Source: a virus
Strand: one strand, 5' to 3'
DNA: 24,668 nucleotides
Virus record (IMG/VR): IMGVR_UViG_3300008267_010481
Coordinates: 1-24,668 of that record
The notes under the pieces are model-generated. The model worked only from the letters and a program-made list of their open reading frames with translations. It did not search any database and was not told the DNA's origin. This document shows positions 6,930-14,233 of this stretch, in pieces. A program made the translations under genes and the position numbers. The first letter of the stretch is position 1. The number at the start of each line of letters is the position of its first letter.

Positions 6930-6952
6930 TTTATTTTTTAATAAACTATAAT
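6925..6952 (+). promoter_or_regulatory. Strong sigma-70-type promoter for the glycan island
   Basis: TTGACT (6925-6930), a 16-base spacer and a perfect TATAAT (6947-6952) form a near-consensus host-type promoter. The expected start is near 6959, leaving a leader of about 14 bases with GAGG (6959-6962) before the ATG at 6973. It is the only clear promoter seen before the island, so it may serve several genes. Confidence 0.82.
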
Positions 6953-6972
6953 AACTGTGAGGTCTATTGACG

Positions 6973-7611
6973 ATGATAATTGATTTGCGTGAAATACCTG
7001 TTGTCTGGATAAATTTGGACTCCGCGACCAAAAATGCACAGACAATGGAAGAACGATTTAAAAAATTTGGATTTAAAAATACACATAGAAAATCCGGATT
7101 GATTATTCCACCACCTGAAGGAACAGATCCTTCCATTGCCCATTTTATGGGGTGTGGTCAATCTCATATTGACATTTTGGATGATCAAAACTATGATACT
7201 CCTCTTCTTATTTTGGAAGATGACATAGAGTTTGCTGAAGATTTTAACCCAGTAATTGAACTTCCAGACGATTCTGATGCAATCTATCTGGGTATTTCTC
7301 ATGGTAACAGATATTACCAAACATGCAAAAAAAGCCCAGACTACTTGAGAATATCTGGTATTTTGGCGGCTCATGCAATTTTGTATGTAACAAAAGAATT
7401 TAGAAAAGCCATGTCCGATGTAGGAAAAATGTGTTTATATCAACTTAAAAAACCATGGGATATTGGTACAGCAAACATACAACACAAACACAGAGTTTAT
7501 ACACCAAATAAACCTGTCATATACCAATCAAACGATAGAGAAAGTGCCAATAAATGGCAAAATTTGACTGACAAGCCTCTCGCAAATACATTTACAATTT
7601 TTCCATCATGA
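6973..7611 (+). CDS. Glycosyltransferase family 25-like protein
   Basis: A 212-residue protein like GT25 (LPS biosynthesis) transferases, usually galactosyl- or glucosyltransferases using nucleotide sugars. Visible hallmarks are the opening VVWINLDSATKN (GT25: INLDxxxxR), FMGCGQSHIDIL near 58-69 and the LEDDIEF acidic motif at 81-87 that would bind the metal and nucleotide. The C-terminal part is shorter than in many bacterial members. ATG 6973 is chosen over an in-frame TTG at 6967, because GAGG lies ten bases upstream of the ATG. It is the first gene after the promoter, and its stop overlaps the next ATG (7608). Confidence 0.8.
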   Translation: MIIDLREIPVVWINLDSATKNAQTMEERFKKFGFKNTHRKSGLIIPPPEGTDPSIAHFMGCGQSHIDILDDQNYDTPLLILEDDIEFAEDFNPVIELPDDSDAIYLGISHGNRYYQTCKKSPDYLRISGILAAHAILYVTKEFRKAMSDVGKMCLYQLKKPWDIGTANIQHKHRVYTPNKPVIYQSNDRESANKWQNLTDKPLANTFTIFPS

Positions 7612-8399
7612 TAACATTTAATTTAATGGGTAGATATGGCAGAATGGGAAATCAGATGTTCCAATATGCAACGTTATATGCGATTGCAAAAACAAGGAAA
7701 TATGATTTTGGTGTTCCATATCAAGTAAAATCAGATAACCCTTACCAAAATTTTTGTTTAAATGAATGTTTTCCCAATTTGTCTGCAAAAGACAGTTCTA
7801 ATGTCAGAAATATTCATTCTGCACAAGAAAAAGTATTTACATACAATGCTGGTATATTTGGAATACCCGATAACACAGATGTTGTTGGATATTTTCAAAG
7901 TGAAAAATATTTTAAAGACTATCGACAAGCTCTACTAAAAGAGTTTACGTTTTCGGATAACATCCAAAATAAGGCACAAGACATAAGATCTATCACAAAA
8001 GAGCCCGTAATTTCCATACACTTAAGACTTGGAGATTATAAAAATCTAGTAGGTAAACATCCCGTCTGTGGTATCGAATATTACAAAAATGCCCTCAAAG
8101 AAGTTCCAGAGGACCTTTTGATTGTTGCATTCAGCGATGAACCAAATCTTGCAAAAGAAATTTTTGATGGATTGAACAGAAAATACTTCCTCACTGATAC
8201 AAACGATCAGTACATCGATATGTGTCTGATGACTTTGTGTAATTATCACGTAATTGCAAATAGCAGTTTTAGTTGGTGGGGTGCTTGGTTGTCGGAAAGC
8301 AAAAAAGTAGTAGCTCCCGCCACATGGTTTGGCGAGTCACCAGAAATGCCAAAAAATTGGTCTGACATATATTGTGATGGGTGGACTGTATGCGAGTGA
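7608..8399 (+). CDS. Alpha-1,2-fucosyltransferase-like protein (GT11)
   Basis: A 263-residue protein with all the GT11 hallmarks: GRMGNQMFQYA near 11-21, SIHLRLGDY near 136-144 (the HxRxGDY-type GDP-fucose binding loop) and NSSFSWWGAWLS near 218-229. GT11 enzymes move L-fucose from GDP-fucose to the 2-position of a galactose or related acceptor; bacterial ones act in O-antigen and Lewis-type glycan synthesis. No membrane segment is seen, so it should be cytoplasmic. The length is a little below the roughly 290 residues of bacterial relatives. It starts within the last codons of the GT25-like gene (ATGA overlap). The donor specificity is inferred from the family. Confidence 0.9.
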   Translation: MITFNLMGRYGRMGNQMFQYATLYAIAKTRKYDFGVPYQVKSDNPYQNFCLNECFPNLSAKDSSNVRNIHSAQEKVFTYNAGIFGIPDNTDVVGYFQSEKYFKDYRQALLKEFTFSDNIQNKAQDIRSITKEPVISIHLRLGDYKNLVGKHPVCGIEYYKNALKEVPEDLLIVAFSDEPNLAKEIFDGLNRKYFLTDTNDQYIDMCLMTLCNYHVIANSSFSWWGAWLSESKKVVAPATWFGESPEMPKNWSDIYCDGWTVCE

Positions 8400-9214
8400 A
8401 TGAGCTTTCAGCATTTGGAAGTCCATTTGCTCATGATGTTACTTCATGTATGGGAATACCACCTAGTAATTTTACCTGGGTATTTGACAGACCTTGCTCC
8501 AGCAATATAGAAGTATATCTTGATTATAATATCCTCGGTGGTATGCAAAGTCGTTGTCAAAATAAATTTTTATGGCTTTGTGAATCTCGTGGAATAACCC
8601 CAAACCAACTAGAATTTGTAAAAACAAATTACAGTGAATTAAAAAAAATATATAAAAAAATATTTACCCACGTCACCGAGGTAGTTGATTTGGATGATTG
8701 CTTTGAGTATTGTCCTCCAGCAGCAAATATGACATGGATAAAAAATAGGGGAATCCATAACAAGACAAAATTAATTTCTATGGTATCTTCCGGTAAAAGT
8801 TTTTGCAAAGGCCATGAGTTCAGAAACAAAATGATGGAGAAGTTCAAAGAATCAAATTACAATATTGATTACTACGGAAGATCATTCAATCCTTTTAAAG
8901 TAAAAGAAGACGTATTGAATGATTATTATTTTTCAATAACAATTGAAAATGAAAAGTACTCCAATTACTATACTGAAAAATTAATGGATTGTTTTGCAAC
9001 AGGAACAATACCGGTATACCACGGAACACCAGATCTTCCAAAGATGTTTAATCCAGATGGTGTATTGATACTAGAAGAAAACTTTGATTTTAATTTATTG
9101 ACTTCAGAACTTTATTATGAAAAAATAGACGCAATAAAAGAAAATTATGATTTGTGCATGAAGCACATGTCTGCAGACGATTTTATATACGAAAAGATTA
9201 CAAACTTACTATGA
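8390..9214 (+). CDS. Alpha-1,3/4-fucosyltransferase-like protein (GT10)
   Basis: A 274-residue protein whose C-terminal half has the GT10 donor-binding signature: FSITIENEKYSNYYTEKL at 181-198 followed by GTIPVYHGTPD at 205-215. GT10 enzymes transfer L-fucose from GDP-fucose to GlcNAc or glucose in the 3- or 4-position; bacterial members modify LPS. The N-terminal acceptor half has FTWVFDRPCSSN and FLWLCESRGI. ATG 8390 is chosen over GTG 8381 because GGGTGG precedes it; it overlaps the GT11 gene by ten bases. Having GT11 and GT10 in tandem suggests a difucosylated product or two alternative fucosylation sites. No GDP-fucose synthesis genes (gmd, fcl) are visible, so the host would have to supply the donor. 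Confidence 0.85.
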   Translation: MRVNELSAFGSPFAHDVTSCMGIPPSNFTWVFDRPCSSNIEVYLDYNILGGMQSRCQNKFLWLCESRGITPNQLEFVKTNYSELKKIYKKIFTHVTEVVDLDDCFEYCPPAANMTWIKNRGIHNKTKLISMVSSGKSFCKGHEFRNKMMEKFKESNYNIDYYGRSFNPFKVKEDVLNDYYFSITIENEKYSNYYTEKLMDCFATGTIPVYHGTPDLPKMFNPDGVLILEENFDFNLLTSELYYEKIDAIKENYDLCMKHMSADDFIYEKITNLL

Positions 9215-9948
9215 AAAATTGTTTAATATATCAGCCCTGCGGTCTTGGAGATATTATTTGGCTTCAACCAATTGTCGACAAACTAATCTCAGATGGATAT
9301 AAGATTTATTATCCTGTAATAGATCTGTATTACGACATGCTAAAAGAGCAAATGCCAAAAGAAAATCTTATTTGGGTAAAGGAAAGTGAAGACTTTCCGA
9401 TGAAATCATTCTATGGAACTCACGTCACAAGAAATGACGGAAACAATCTATATCTGCCAATATCTTTTGCCAACTATTACCTGCAAAGATGTTCCGTCAT
9501 GATAAGTAAGTATTATTACATGAATATGCCAATAACAAATTGGCACAAAAATGTAAATATAAAAAGAAATACCGAAAAAGAAAATCGCTTGATCAAAGCA
9601 TACAAAATCGACCTCTCAACTCCATTTGCATTGGTCAATATGGTATACGGTACACCCCCAAATCACGTTTCACGGGCAATGACACTCAGCTCCGATGCAA
9701 GTCAACTGGTCCACATGTCATTTGAAAAGGACCGGGAGCATGGGTTTACTCTCTTTGATTGGATTGGTGTAATAGAACGCGCAGTAGAGATACATACCGT
9801 TGAAACATCATTGTGCTATCTGGTTGATATGTTTGCGAAGACTGATAAAATTTTTATGTATGAAAAGCGACGTGAAAGCGAGCAACATACATATTATGGT
9901 CTCGTTAACCTAGTTTATAGAAATCCAAATTGGAGTTATTTAAATTAA
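9211..9948 (+). CDS. GT9/heptosyltransferase-like (GT-B fold) protein
   Basis: A 245-residue protein starting at ATG 9211 in an ATGA overlap with the previous gene; an upstream TTG at 9154 would overlap that gene by 61 bases. The N-terminus LIYQPCGLGDIIWLQPIVDKL resembles the first Rossmann half of heptosyltransferase-like GT9 proteins (GxGDxxxxxPxxxxL), and EIHTVETSLCYLVDMF near the C-terminus resembles their HTxxTSxxHLA donor-site helix. It is shorter than classical GT9 enzymes (about 320-350), so one half may be reduced. The activity and sugar are unknown; a glycosyltransferase role is inferred from these two motifs and its neighbours. Confidence 0.65.
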   Translation: MKNCLIYQPCGLGDIIWLQPIVDKLISDGYKIYYPVIDLYYDMLKEQMPKENLIWVKESEDFPMKSFYGTHVTRNDGNNLYLPISFANYYLQRCSVMISKYYYMNMPITNWHKNVNIKRNTEKENRLIKAYKIDLSTPFALVNMVYGTPPNHVSRAMTLSSDASQLVHMSFEKDREHGFTLFDWIGVIERAVEIHTVETSLCYLVDMFAKTDKIFMYEKRRESEQHTYYGLVNLVYRNPNWSYLN

Positions 9949-9949
9949 G

Positions 9950-10324
9950 ATGAAAATTGAAGTTTCTAATGGCGAAATAGCCGACAAATACACTATTTTA
10001 AAATTAAAATTAAAACACTGCACTCCAATGAGTGCACAGTATTTTAACATTCAAGAAGAGTATACGATCCTTTTTGAAGCTGTTGATCAATTAAAACTAA
10101 ATCAATCTTTGGTAGAAGATCTTTACGTTATTAATAAAGAACTTTGGGAAATTGAAGATAAAATTAGAGTTTTAGAACAACAACAAGATTTTGGAGAAGA
10201 GTTTGTAAAATTGGCTAGGTCTGTATATATCACAAATGATAAAAGGTTTTTAGCCAAGAAAAAAATAAATACGGATTCAAATAGTAAGCTCTACGAAGAA
10301 AAAATTTTACCAAAATATGATTAA
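9950..10324 (+). CDS. DUF6165 family protein
   Basis: A 124-residue protein that I recognise as DUF6165: MKIEVSNGEIADKYTIL at the N-terminus, VINKELWEIEDKIR in the middle and FVKLARSVYITNDKRFLAKK toward the end. The family is small, mostly helical and usually sits next to glycosyltransferase genes; its biochemical role is not known. Gene order here follows that rule, with a GT-B-like gene before and a DUF5672 gene after, overlapped by eight bases. A helper or scaffold role for a neighbouring transferase is a guess from position only. Confidence 0.85.
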   Translation: MKIEVSNGEIADKYTILKLKLKHCTPMSAQYFNIQEEYTILFEAVDQLKLNQSLVEDLYVINKELWEIEDKIRVLEQQQDFGEEFVKLARSVYITNDKRFLAKKKINTDSNSKLYEEKILPKYD

Positions 10325-11018
10325 TTTAAATGATGTGACAGTCGTGACAATTGATGGAGTTGGTAAAAACTCAGATGCCCTAAAGGCATTGAAGTATACT
10401 TGTAAAAAAATTAATTTTGGAGATGTGTTGTATTTTTCTCCAAAAAATTGGTCTAAAGATAAATTTTATAAATTTATAGAAATACCAAATCTCTCATATG
10501 AAGAGTATAACAGATTTTGTTTAATAGACTTGGTAAAGTATGTGAATACTAATTATGTGCTTATAATTCAAGATGATGGGTTTGTACACAATCCTGAACT
10601 TTGGAGCAACGATTATTTAAAATATGATTATATAGGAGCACCCTGGCCAAAACAACATTTATTTTTTAATACCAAAAGATGGCCAATGGTTCACAAAAAT
10701 CTATGTGAAAGCAATGTGGAATATCACGTAGGTAATGGTGGATTTACCATGAGAAGCAAAAGGTTGCTAGAAGAGGTTGGTAAAATGTATCTGCAAGAGC
10801 ACAAGGATATTCCAGAAGATGTTTTGATATGCATTGGTTTTAGAAAAAAACTAGAAGAGTTAAATTTTAAATTTGCTCCGTACAAAGTAGCTAAAAACTT
10901 TTCTTGTGAATCCATTTATGTGGAAAATGAAATTAATTATGCAGATAACACTTTTGGATTTCATGGTAGAGAGACACACTCAAGTCTGGTTAACCTGCTA
11001 AATACTGTAGAATTATAA
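10317..11018 (+). CDS. DUF5672 family glycosyltransferase-like protein
   Basis: A 233-residue protein with the DUF5672 pattern: YVLIIQDDGFVHNPELW near 81-97, YDYIGAPWPKQ, a VGNGGFTMRSKRLL block near 138-151, PEDVLICIGFR, FKFAPYKVAKNFSCE and a terminal FGFHG. The DD within IIQDDG is the candidate metal and nucleotide-sugar site of a GT-A-like fold. Family members are found in polysaccharide clusters, and the acceptor is unknown. The start overlaps the DUF6165 stop, so the two are probably translated together. Confidence 0.82.
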   Translation: MINLNDVTVVTIDGVGKNSDALKALKYTCKKINFGDVLYFSPKNWSKDKFYKFIEIPNLSYEEYNRFCLIDLVKYVNTNYVLIIQDDGFVHNPELWSNDYLKYDYIGAPWPKQHLFFNTKRWPMVHKNLCESNVEYHVGNGGFTMRSKRLLEEVGKMYLQEHKDIPEDVLICIGFRKKLEELNFKFAPYKVAKNFSCESIYVENEINYADNTFGFHGRETHSSLVNLLNTVEL

Positions 11019-11027
11019 AGGTGATTT

Positions 11028-12020
11028 ATGAATATTTTGATAACTGGCGTAGCCGGATTGTTGGGATCTAGATTAGCAGATTGGATGCTCAAGACATCTG
11101 ATGCAAAAATAATTGGAATCGATGACATGAGCGGGGGGTATGCCGAAAATGTCGATCCAAGAGTAGATCTTCATAAAATAAATCTAGCTTCTTCTGATGA
11201 GTTAGAAAAAATTTTTGAAAAAAACAAACCACAATATGTGTTTCACTTTGCAGCATATGCTGCAGAAGGACTAAGTCCTTTTATAAGGCAATTTAATTAT
11301 GAAAACAATTTAATTGCTACAACAAGATTGATAAATCAATCAATAAAACACGATGTAAAAAGAATAGTATTTACATCAACCATGGCCGTATATGGTGTTA
11401 ACAAACCACCATTTATCGAATCATATCAACAGGCGCCTATTGATCCATATGGCATAGCAAAATATGCATGTGAAATGGATTTAAAAGTTGCAGGTGAACA
11501 ACATAAACTAGATTGGTGCATATTCAGACCACATAATGTTTATGGTGTGAATCAAAATATTTGGGATAAGTATAGAAATGTTTTGGGAATATGGATGTAT
11601 CAGCATATGAATGGAATACCTCTTTCAATTTACGGAGACGGCATGCAAACCAGAGCATTCAGCTATGTTGATGACTGTGTTCCATATTTTTGGAAAGGTG
11701 CAACAGATCCCCAAGCATCCAAACAAATTTTTAATATTGGTAGTGATGACCATTGCAGCATAAATGAAGCGTGCGATACCTTAATTGAAGTAATGGGAGG
11801 TGGTAAAAAAGTTTATCTGGAGCAAAGGCACGAAGTCAAAGATGCGTGGGTATCCCATGAAAAAATTAAAAATTTGTTAAATTTTAAAAACTCCACAGAC
11901 TTAAAAACAGGATTAACCAAAATGTGGAAGTGGGCCAATTCTCAACCAAAGAGAGAAAGAAAACTTTGGTCTTCGTATGAGTTGGACAAGGGCATATATG
12001 ATTTTTGGAAATTGAAGTAA
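11028..12020 (+). CDS. NAD-dependent sugar epimerase/dehydratase (SDR, UDP-glucose 4-epimerase type)
   Basis: A 330-residue extended SDR. The NAD-binding loop is GVAGLLG at 7-13, then IIGIDDMSGG, HFAAYAAEG, the STMAVYG segment with the catalytic serine/threonine, and YGIAK with the Tyr-Lys pair. RPHNVYGVNQN and GDGMQTRAFSYVDDC match the substrate half of UDP-hexose 4-epimerases. The likely job is conversion of a UDP-hexose (such as UDP-Glc/UDP-GlcNAc) for the adjacent transferases; the exact substrate cannot be read from sequence by eye. AAGGTG eight bases upstream gives a fair ribosome-binding site. It appears full length. Confidence 0.85.
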   Translation: MNILITGVAGLLGSRLADWMLKTSDAKIIGIDDMSGGYAENVDPRVDLHKINLASSDELEKIFEKNKPQYVFHFAAYAAEGLSPFIRQFNYENNLIATTRLINQSIKHDVKRIVFTSTMAVYGVNKPPFIESYQQAPIDPYGIAKYACEMDLKVAGEQHKLDWCIFRPHNVYGVNQNIWDKYRNVLGIWMYQHMNGIPLSIYGDGMQTRAFSYVDDCVPYFWKGATDPQASKQIFNIGSDDHCSINEACDTLIEVMGGGKKVYLEQRHEVKDAWVSHEKIKNLLNFKNSTDLKTGLTKMWKWANSQPKRERKLWSSYELDKGIYDFWKLK

Positions 12021-12895
12021 TGAAAGCATTATTGTTCAATCATCATCCCGATTATTTGTGGTATACAAAAACTCTTTTTGAATCTCTTGGAATAGAAACA
12101 GATGTAGCCACTGAAGAGTTGACATATAGTCTTGGCGCAGATTACTGTTCTGTTTCAAAAGATTTTAAATTTCAATGTGGAAAAAATTGGTATGATCCAA
12201 AAACTCTTTTTCCAAATACAAAATTTACTTATAGCAATACTCACGTCGGGTATGATTATTATTTTAGCATAAACCCGACGATAGCAGAAAACCTACCATA
12301 TGATTCAACCAAAAATATTTTTGGTGCAGTTGTAATATGGCATATACTTCAAAGGAATGATTTTAAAAAGTATAAAAAAATAAGTTCCGTGGATTACATA
12401 AAATCATATGGTGGAACCCGACTTACTTATTTTATTCCGCAAAAGGGAGAGTTAAAAGAAAAAAAATATATAACCCAATTGATGGAATCATATAAAACAA
12501 GATATTTTGACGAAATGATGAATTTGAGACAATCACACCCGGTTGTTATTGCCGGTCACCCCGATGCCCCAGATGGTATAGTAGATGATTGGAGTACATT
12601 ATCTCATACCAGACTTCTAGTGCACCATAAAGAATATGGCTCATGCTGCAACGCGGTCATGAAAGCGCTCGATTGTGGTATACCGGTATACATGAGTAGA
12701 GAAAATAGATACAGACTTGGATTTGATGATATACCTGAATTTTGCTTTATTTTCAGTGATGATTACACTATAGCTCAAGCATACGAGATCAGCAATTCTT
12801 TAGATAATTCATCAATACAATCTGAATTTAGAAAAATAAAAAATATAGAAAAGGCAAAAGAAGAGTTTAAACACATATTAAATATAAAGGTGTAA
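12020..12895 (+). CDS. Putative glycosyltransferase (GT-B-like C-terminus)
   Basis: A 291-residue protein starting at ATG 12020, which shares one base with the stop of the epimerase (TAATG); an upstream TTG at 12005 is less likely. I do not recognise the family with confidence. The C-terminal third reads like the donor half of a GT-B glycosyltransferase: HPVVIAGHPDAP, LLVHHKEYGSCCNAVMKAL, DCGIPVYMSRENRYRLG and FIFSDDYTIAQAYEIS, equivalent to the GxxxxEAxAxGxPV pattern, although the usual Glu of the EX7E motif is not evident. The N-terminal half has MKALLFNHHPDYLWYTKTLF. Context in the island supports the guess. Confidence 0.5.
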   Translation: MKALLFNHHPDYLWYTKTLFESLGIETDVATEELTYSLGADYCSVSKDFKFQCGKNWYDPKTLFPNTKFTYSNTHVGYDYYFSINPTIAENLPYDSTKNIFGAVVIWHILQRNDFKKYKKISSVDYIKSYGGTRLTYFIPQKGELKEKKYITQLMESYKTRYFDEMMNLRQSHPVVIAGHPDAPDGIVDDWSTLSHTRLLVHHKEYGSCCNAVMKALDCGIPVYMSRENRYRLGFDDIPEFCFIFSDDYTIAQAYEISNSLDNSSIQSEFRKIKNIEKAKEEFKHILNIKV

Positions 12896-12896
12896 T

Positions 12897-13454
12897 ATGA
12901 ATACATTAAGTGAAGTATATAAAAATAGTTGTGAGCTTGCAATAGCAGAGGGAATGGAACAACACGGTTCTGATAAAGGAACTCACCACAGCTACATTGA
13001 TGTTTATGAAAGTTTATTTTTAAAGTACAAAGATAAAAAAATAAATCTTTTGGAAGTTGGAGTAAACCGTGGCTATAGTTTATACACATGGAAAAATTAT
13101 TTTGTAAATGCAGATAATTTGGTAGGTATAGAATACCAACCTCATATTGTTTACAAAAAAGATGGAGTAAAGTTAATTTATTCTGACATTAATGATGCAG
13201 ACAATGTTAATTCCCAATTAGGTGATATGAAATTTGATATAATCATAGATGATGGAAGCCACAGAATTGAAGATCAGTTTTTTGCATTTGAACTTTTAAA
13301 AGATCGTCTAAATCCTGGTGGAATCTATGTTATAGAAGATATTCAAAATTTAGAGTCAGATATTTTAAAGTTTCAAAAATATTATCCAAAGGTATATGAT
13401 CTGAGGCAAAATAAAAATAGATGGGATGACGTATTATTTGTTTGGGAGAATTAA
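12897..13454 (+). CDS. Class I SAM-dependent methyltransferase
   Basis: A 185-residue methyltransferase. Motif I is INLLEVGVNRGYSLYTW near 49-65 with the glycine-rich SAM loop, acidic strand-2 residue in LVGIEYQP, then FDIIIDDGSHRIEDQF and LNPGGIYVIEDIQ. This resembles macrocin-O-methyltransferase-like and related sugar O-methyltransferases, where the DD pair after strand 4 helps bind a metal. The N-terminal GSDKGTHHSYIDVYESLF block is also typical of that group (substrate-gating segment). AAGGTGTA precedes the ATG. A role in methylating a sugar hydroxyl in the island product is inferred from context. Confidence 0.8.
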   Translation: MNTLSEVYKNSCELAIAEGMEQHGSDKGTHHSYIDVYESLFLKYKDKKINLLEVGVNRGYSLYTWKNYFVNADNLVGIEYQPHIVYKKDGVKLIYSDINDADNVNSQLGDMKFDIIIDDGSHRIEDQFFAFELLKDRLNPGGIYVIEDIQNLESDILKFQKYYPKVYDLRQNKNRWDDVLFVWEN

Positions 13455-14231
13455 ATGAAAATATATGATTGTTTTACTTTTTATAATGAGTTGGATCTTC
13501 TTGAAATTAGACTAAACGAATTAAATGATGTTGTTGATAAATTTGTATTAGTCGAAGCAGAAAAAACACATCAAAATAAAGATAAAGAACTTTATTTTGA
13601 AAATAATAAAACTAAATTTGCTCCTTTTTTACATAAAATAATTCACGTTATTGTACCAAAAGAGCTTTTTGTAGATAATGATGCTTGGTATAATGAAAGA
13701 TTGCAAAGAAAGTGTATCCTGGAAGGCTTAAAAGAGGCTAATGATGAAGATTACTTAATAGTATCTGATTTAGATGAAATACCTTCTAGCGAATCTGTAA
13801 AACAAGCTATAAGTTTTAAACAAACACCTTTATCTTTTGAGCATATTTTGCACTATTATTATTTGAATACACCATTACTTGTAAGTGATAGTGAAAAAAA
13901 TTTAGGTAGCGTTTTATTGGAAAAATCTTTTTTTGAAAAAAATACAGAAATTGTTAGAGATAGAAAAAAACATAGCTTTAATATTGTAAAAAATGCTGGC
14001 TGGCATTTTTCATTTTTGGGAAATGAAAATGTGGTTTACAATAAAATTAAAAATTATGCCCACACGGAGTTTTCTGATTTGGATTCGGAAACGATTAAAA
14101 ACCGTTTAAATAACATGGAAGATCCTTTAGGCCGTAGTAATTGTAGATTGATTTGCAATACGGATTTAGACTATCTTCCAGCATACGTAAAAAATAATTT
14201 ACAAAAATTTGAAAAATATATAAAGAGGTAA
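13455..14231 (+). CDS. Glycosyltransferase family 17-like protein
   Basis: A 258-residue GT17-type protein. Family hallmarks are IYDCFTFYNELDLLEIRLNE at the N-terminus, DKFVLVEAEKTHQNK, ELYFENNKTKFAPFLHKI, NERLQRKCILEGL, and the acidic DYLIVSDLDEIPS near 108-120 that would hold the nucleotide sugar and metal. Characterised eukaryotic members are beta-1,4-N-acetylglucosaminyltransferases; bacterial and phage members are common in polysaccharide clusters and their sugar is not established. It directly abuts the previous stop (TAA then ATG). The gene is very AT-rich: a hand count of 13921-13980 gives 11 G/C in 60. Confidence 0.88.
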   Translation: MKIYDCFTFYNELDLLEIRLNELNDVVDKFVLVEAEKTHQNKDKELYFENNKTKFAPFLHKIIHVIVPKELFVDNDAWYNERLQRKCILEGLKEANDEDYLIVSDLDEIPSSESVKQAISFKQTPLSFEHILHYYYLNTPLLVSDSEKNLGSVLLEKSFFEKNTEIVRDRKKHSFNIVKNAGWHFSFLGNENVVYNKIKNYAHTEFSDLDSETIKNRLNNMEDPLGRSNCRLICNTDLDYLPAYVKNNLQKFEKYIKR

Positions 14232-14233
14232 AT

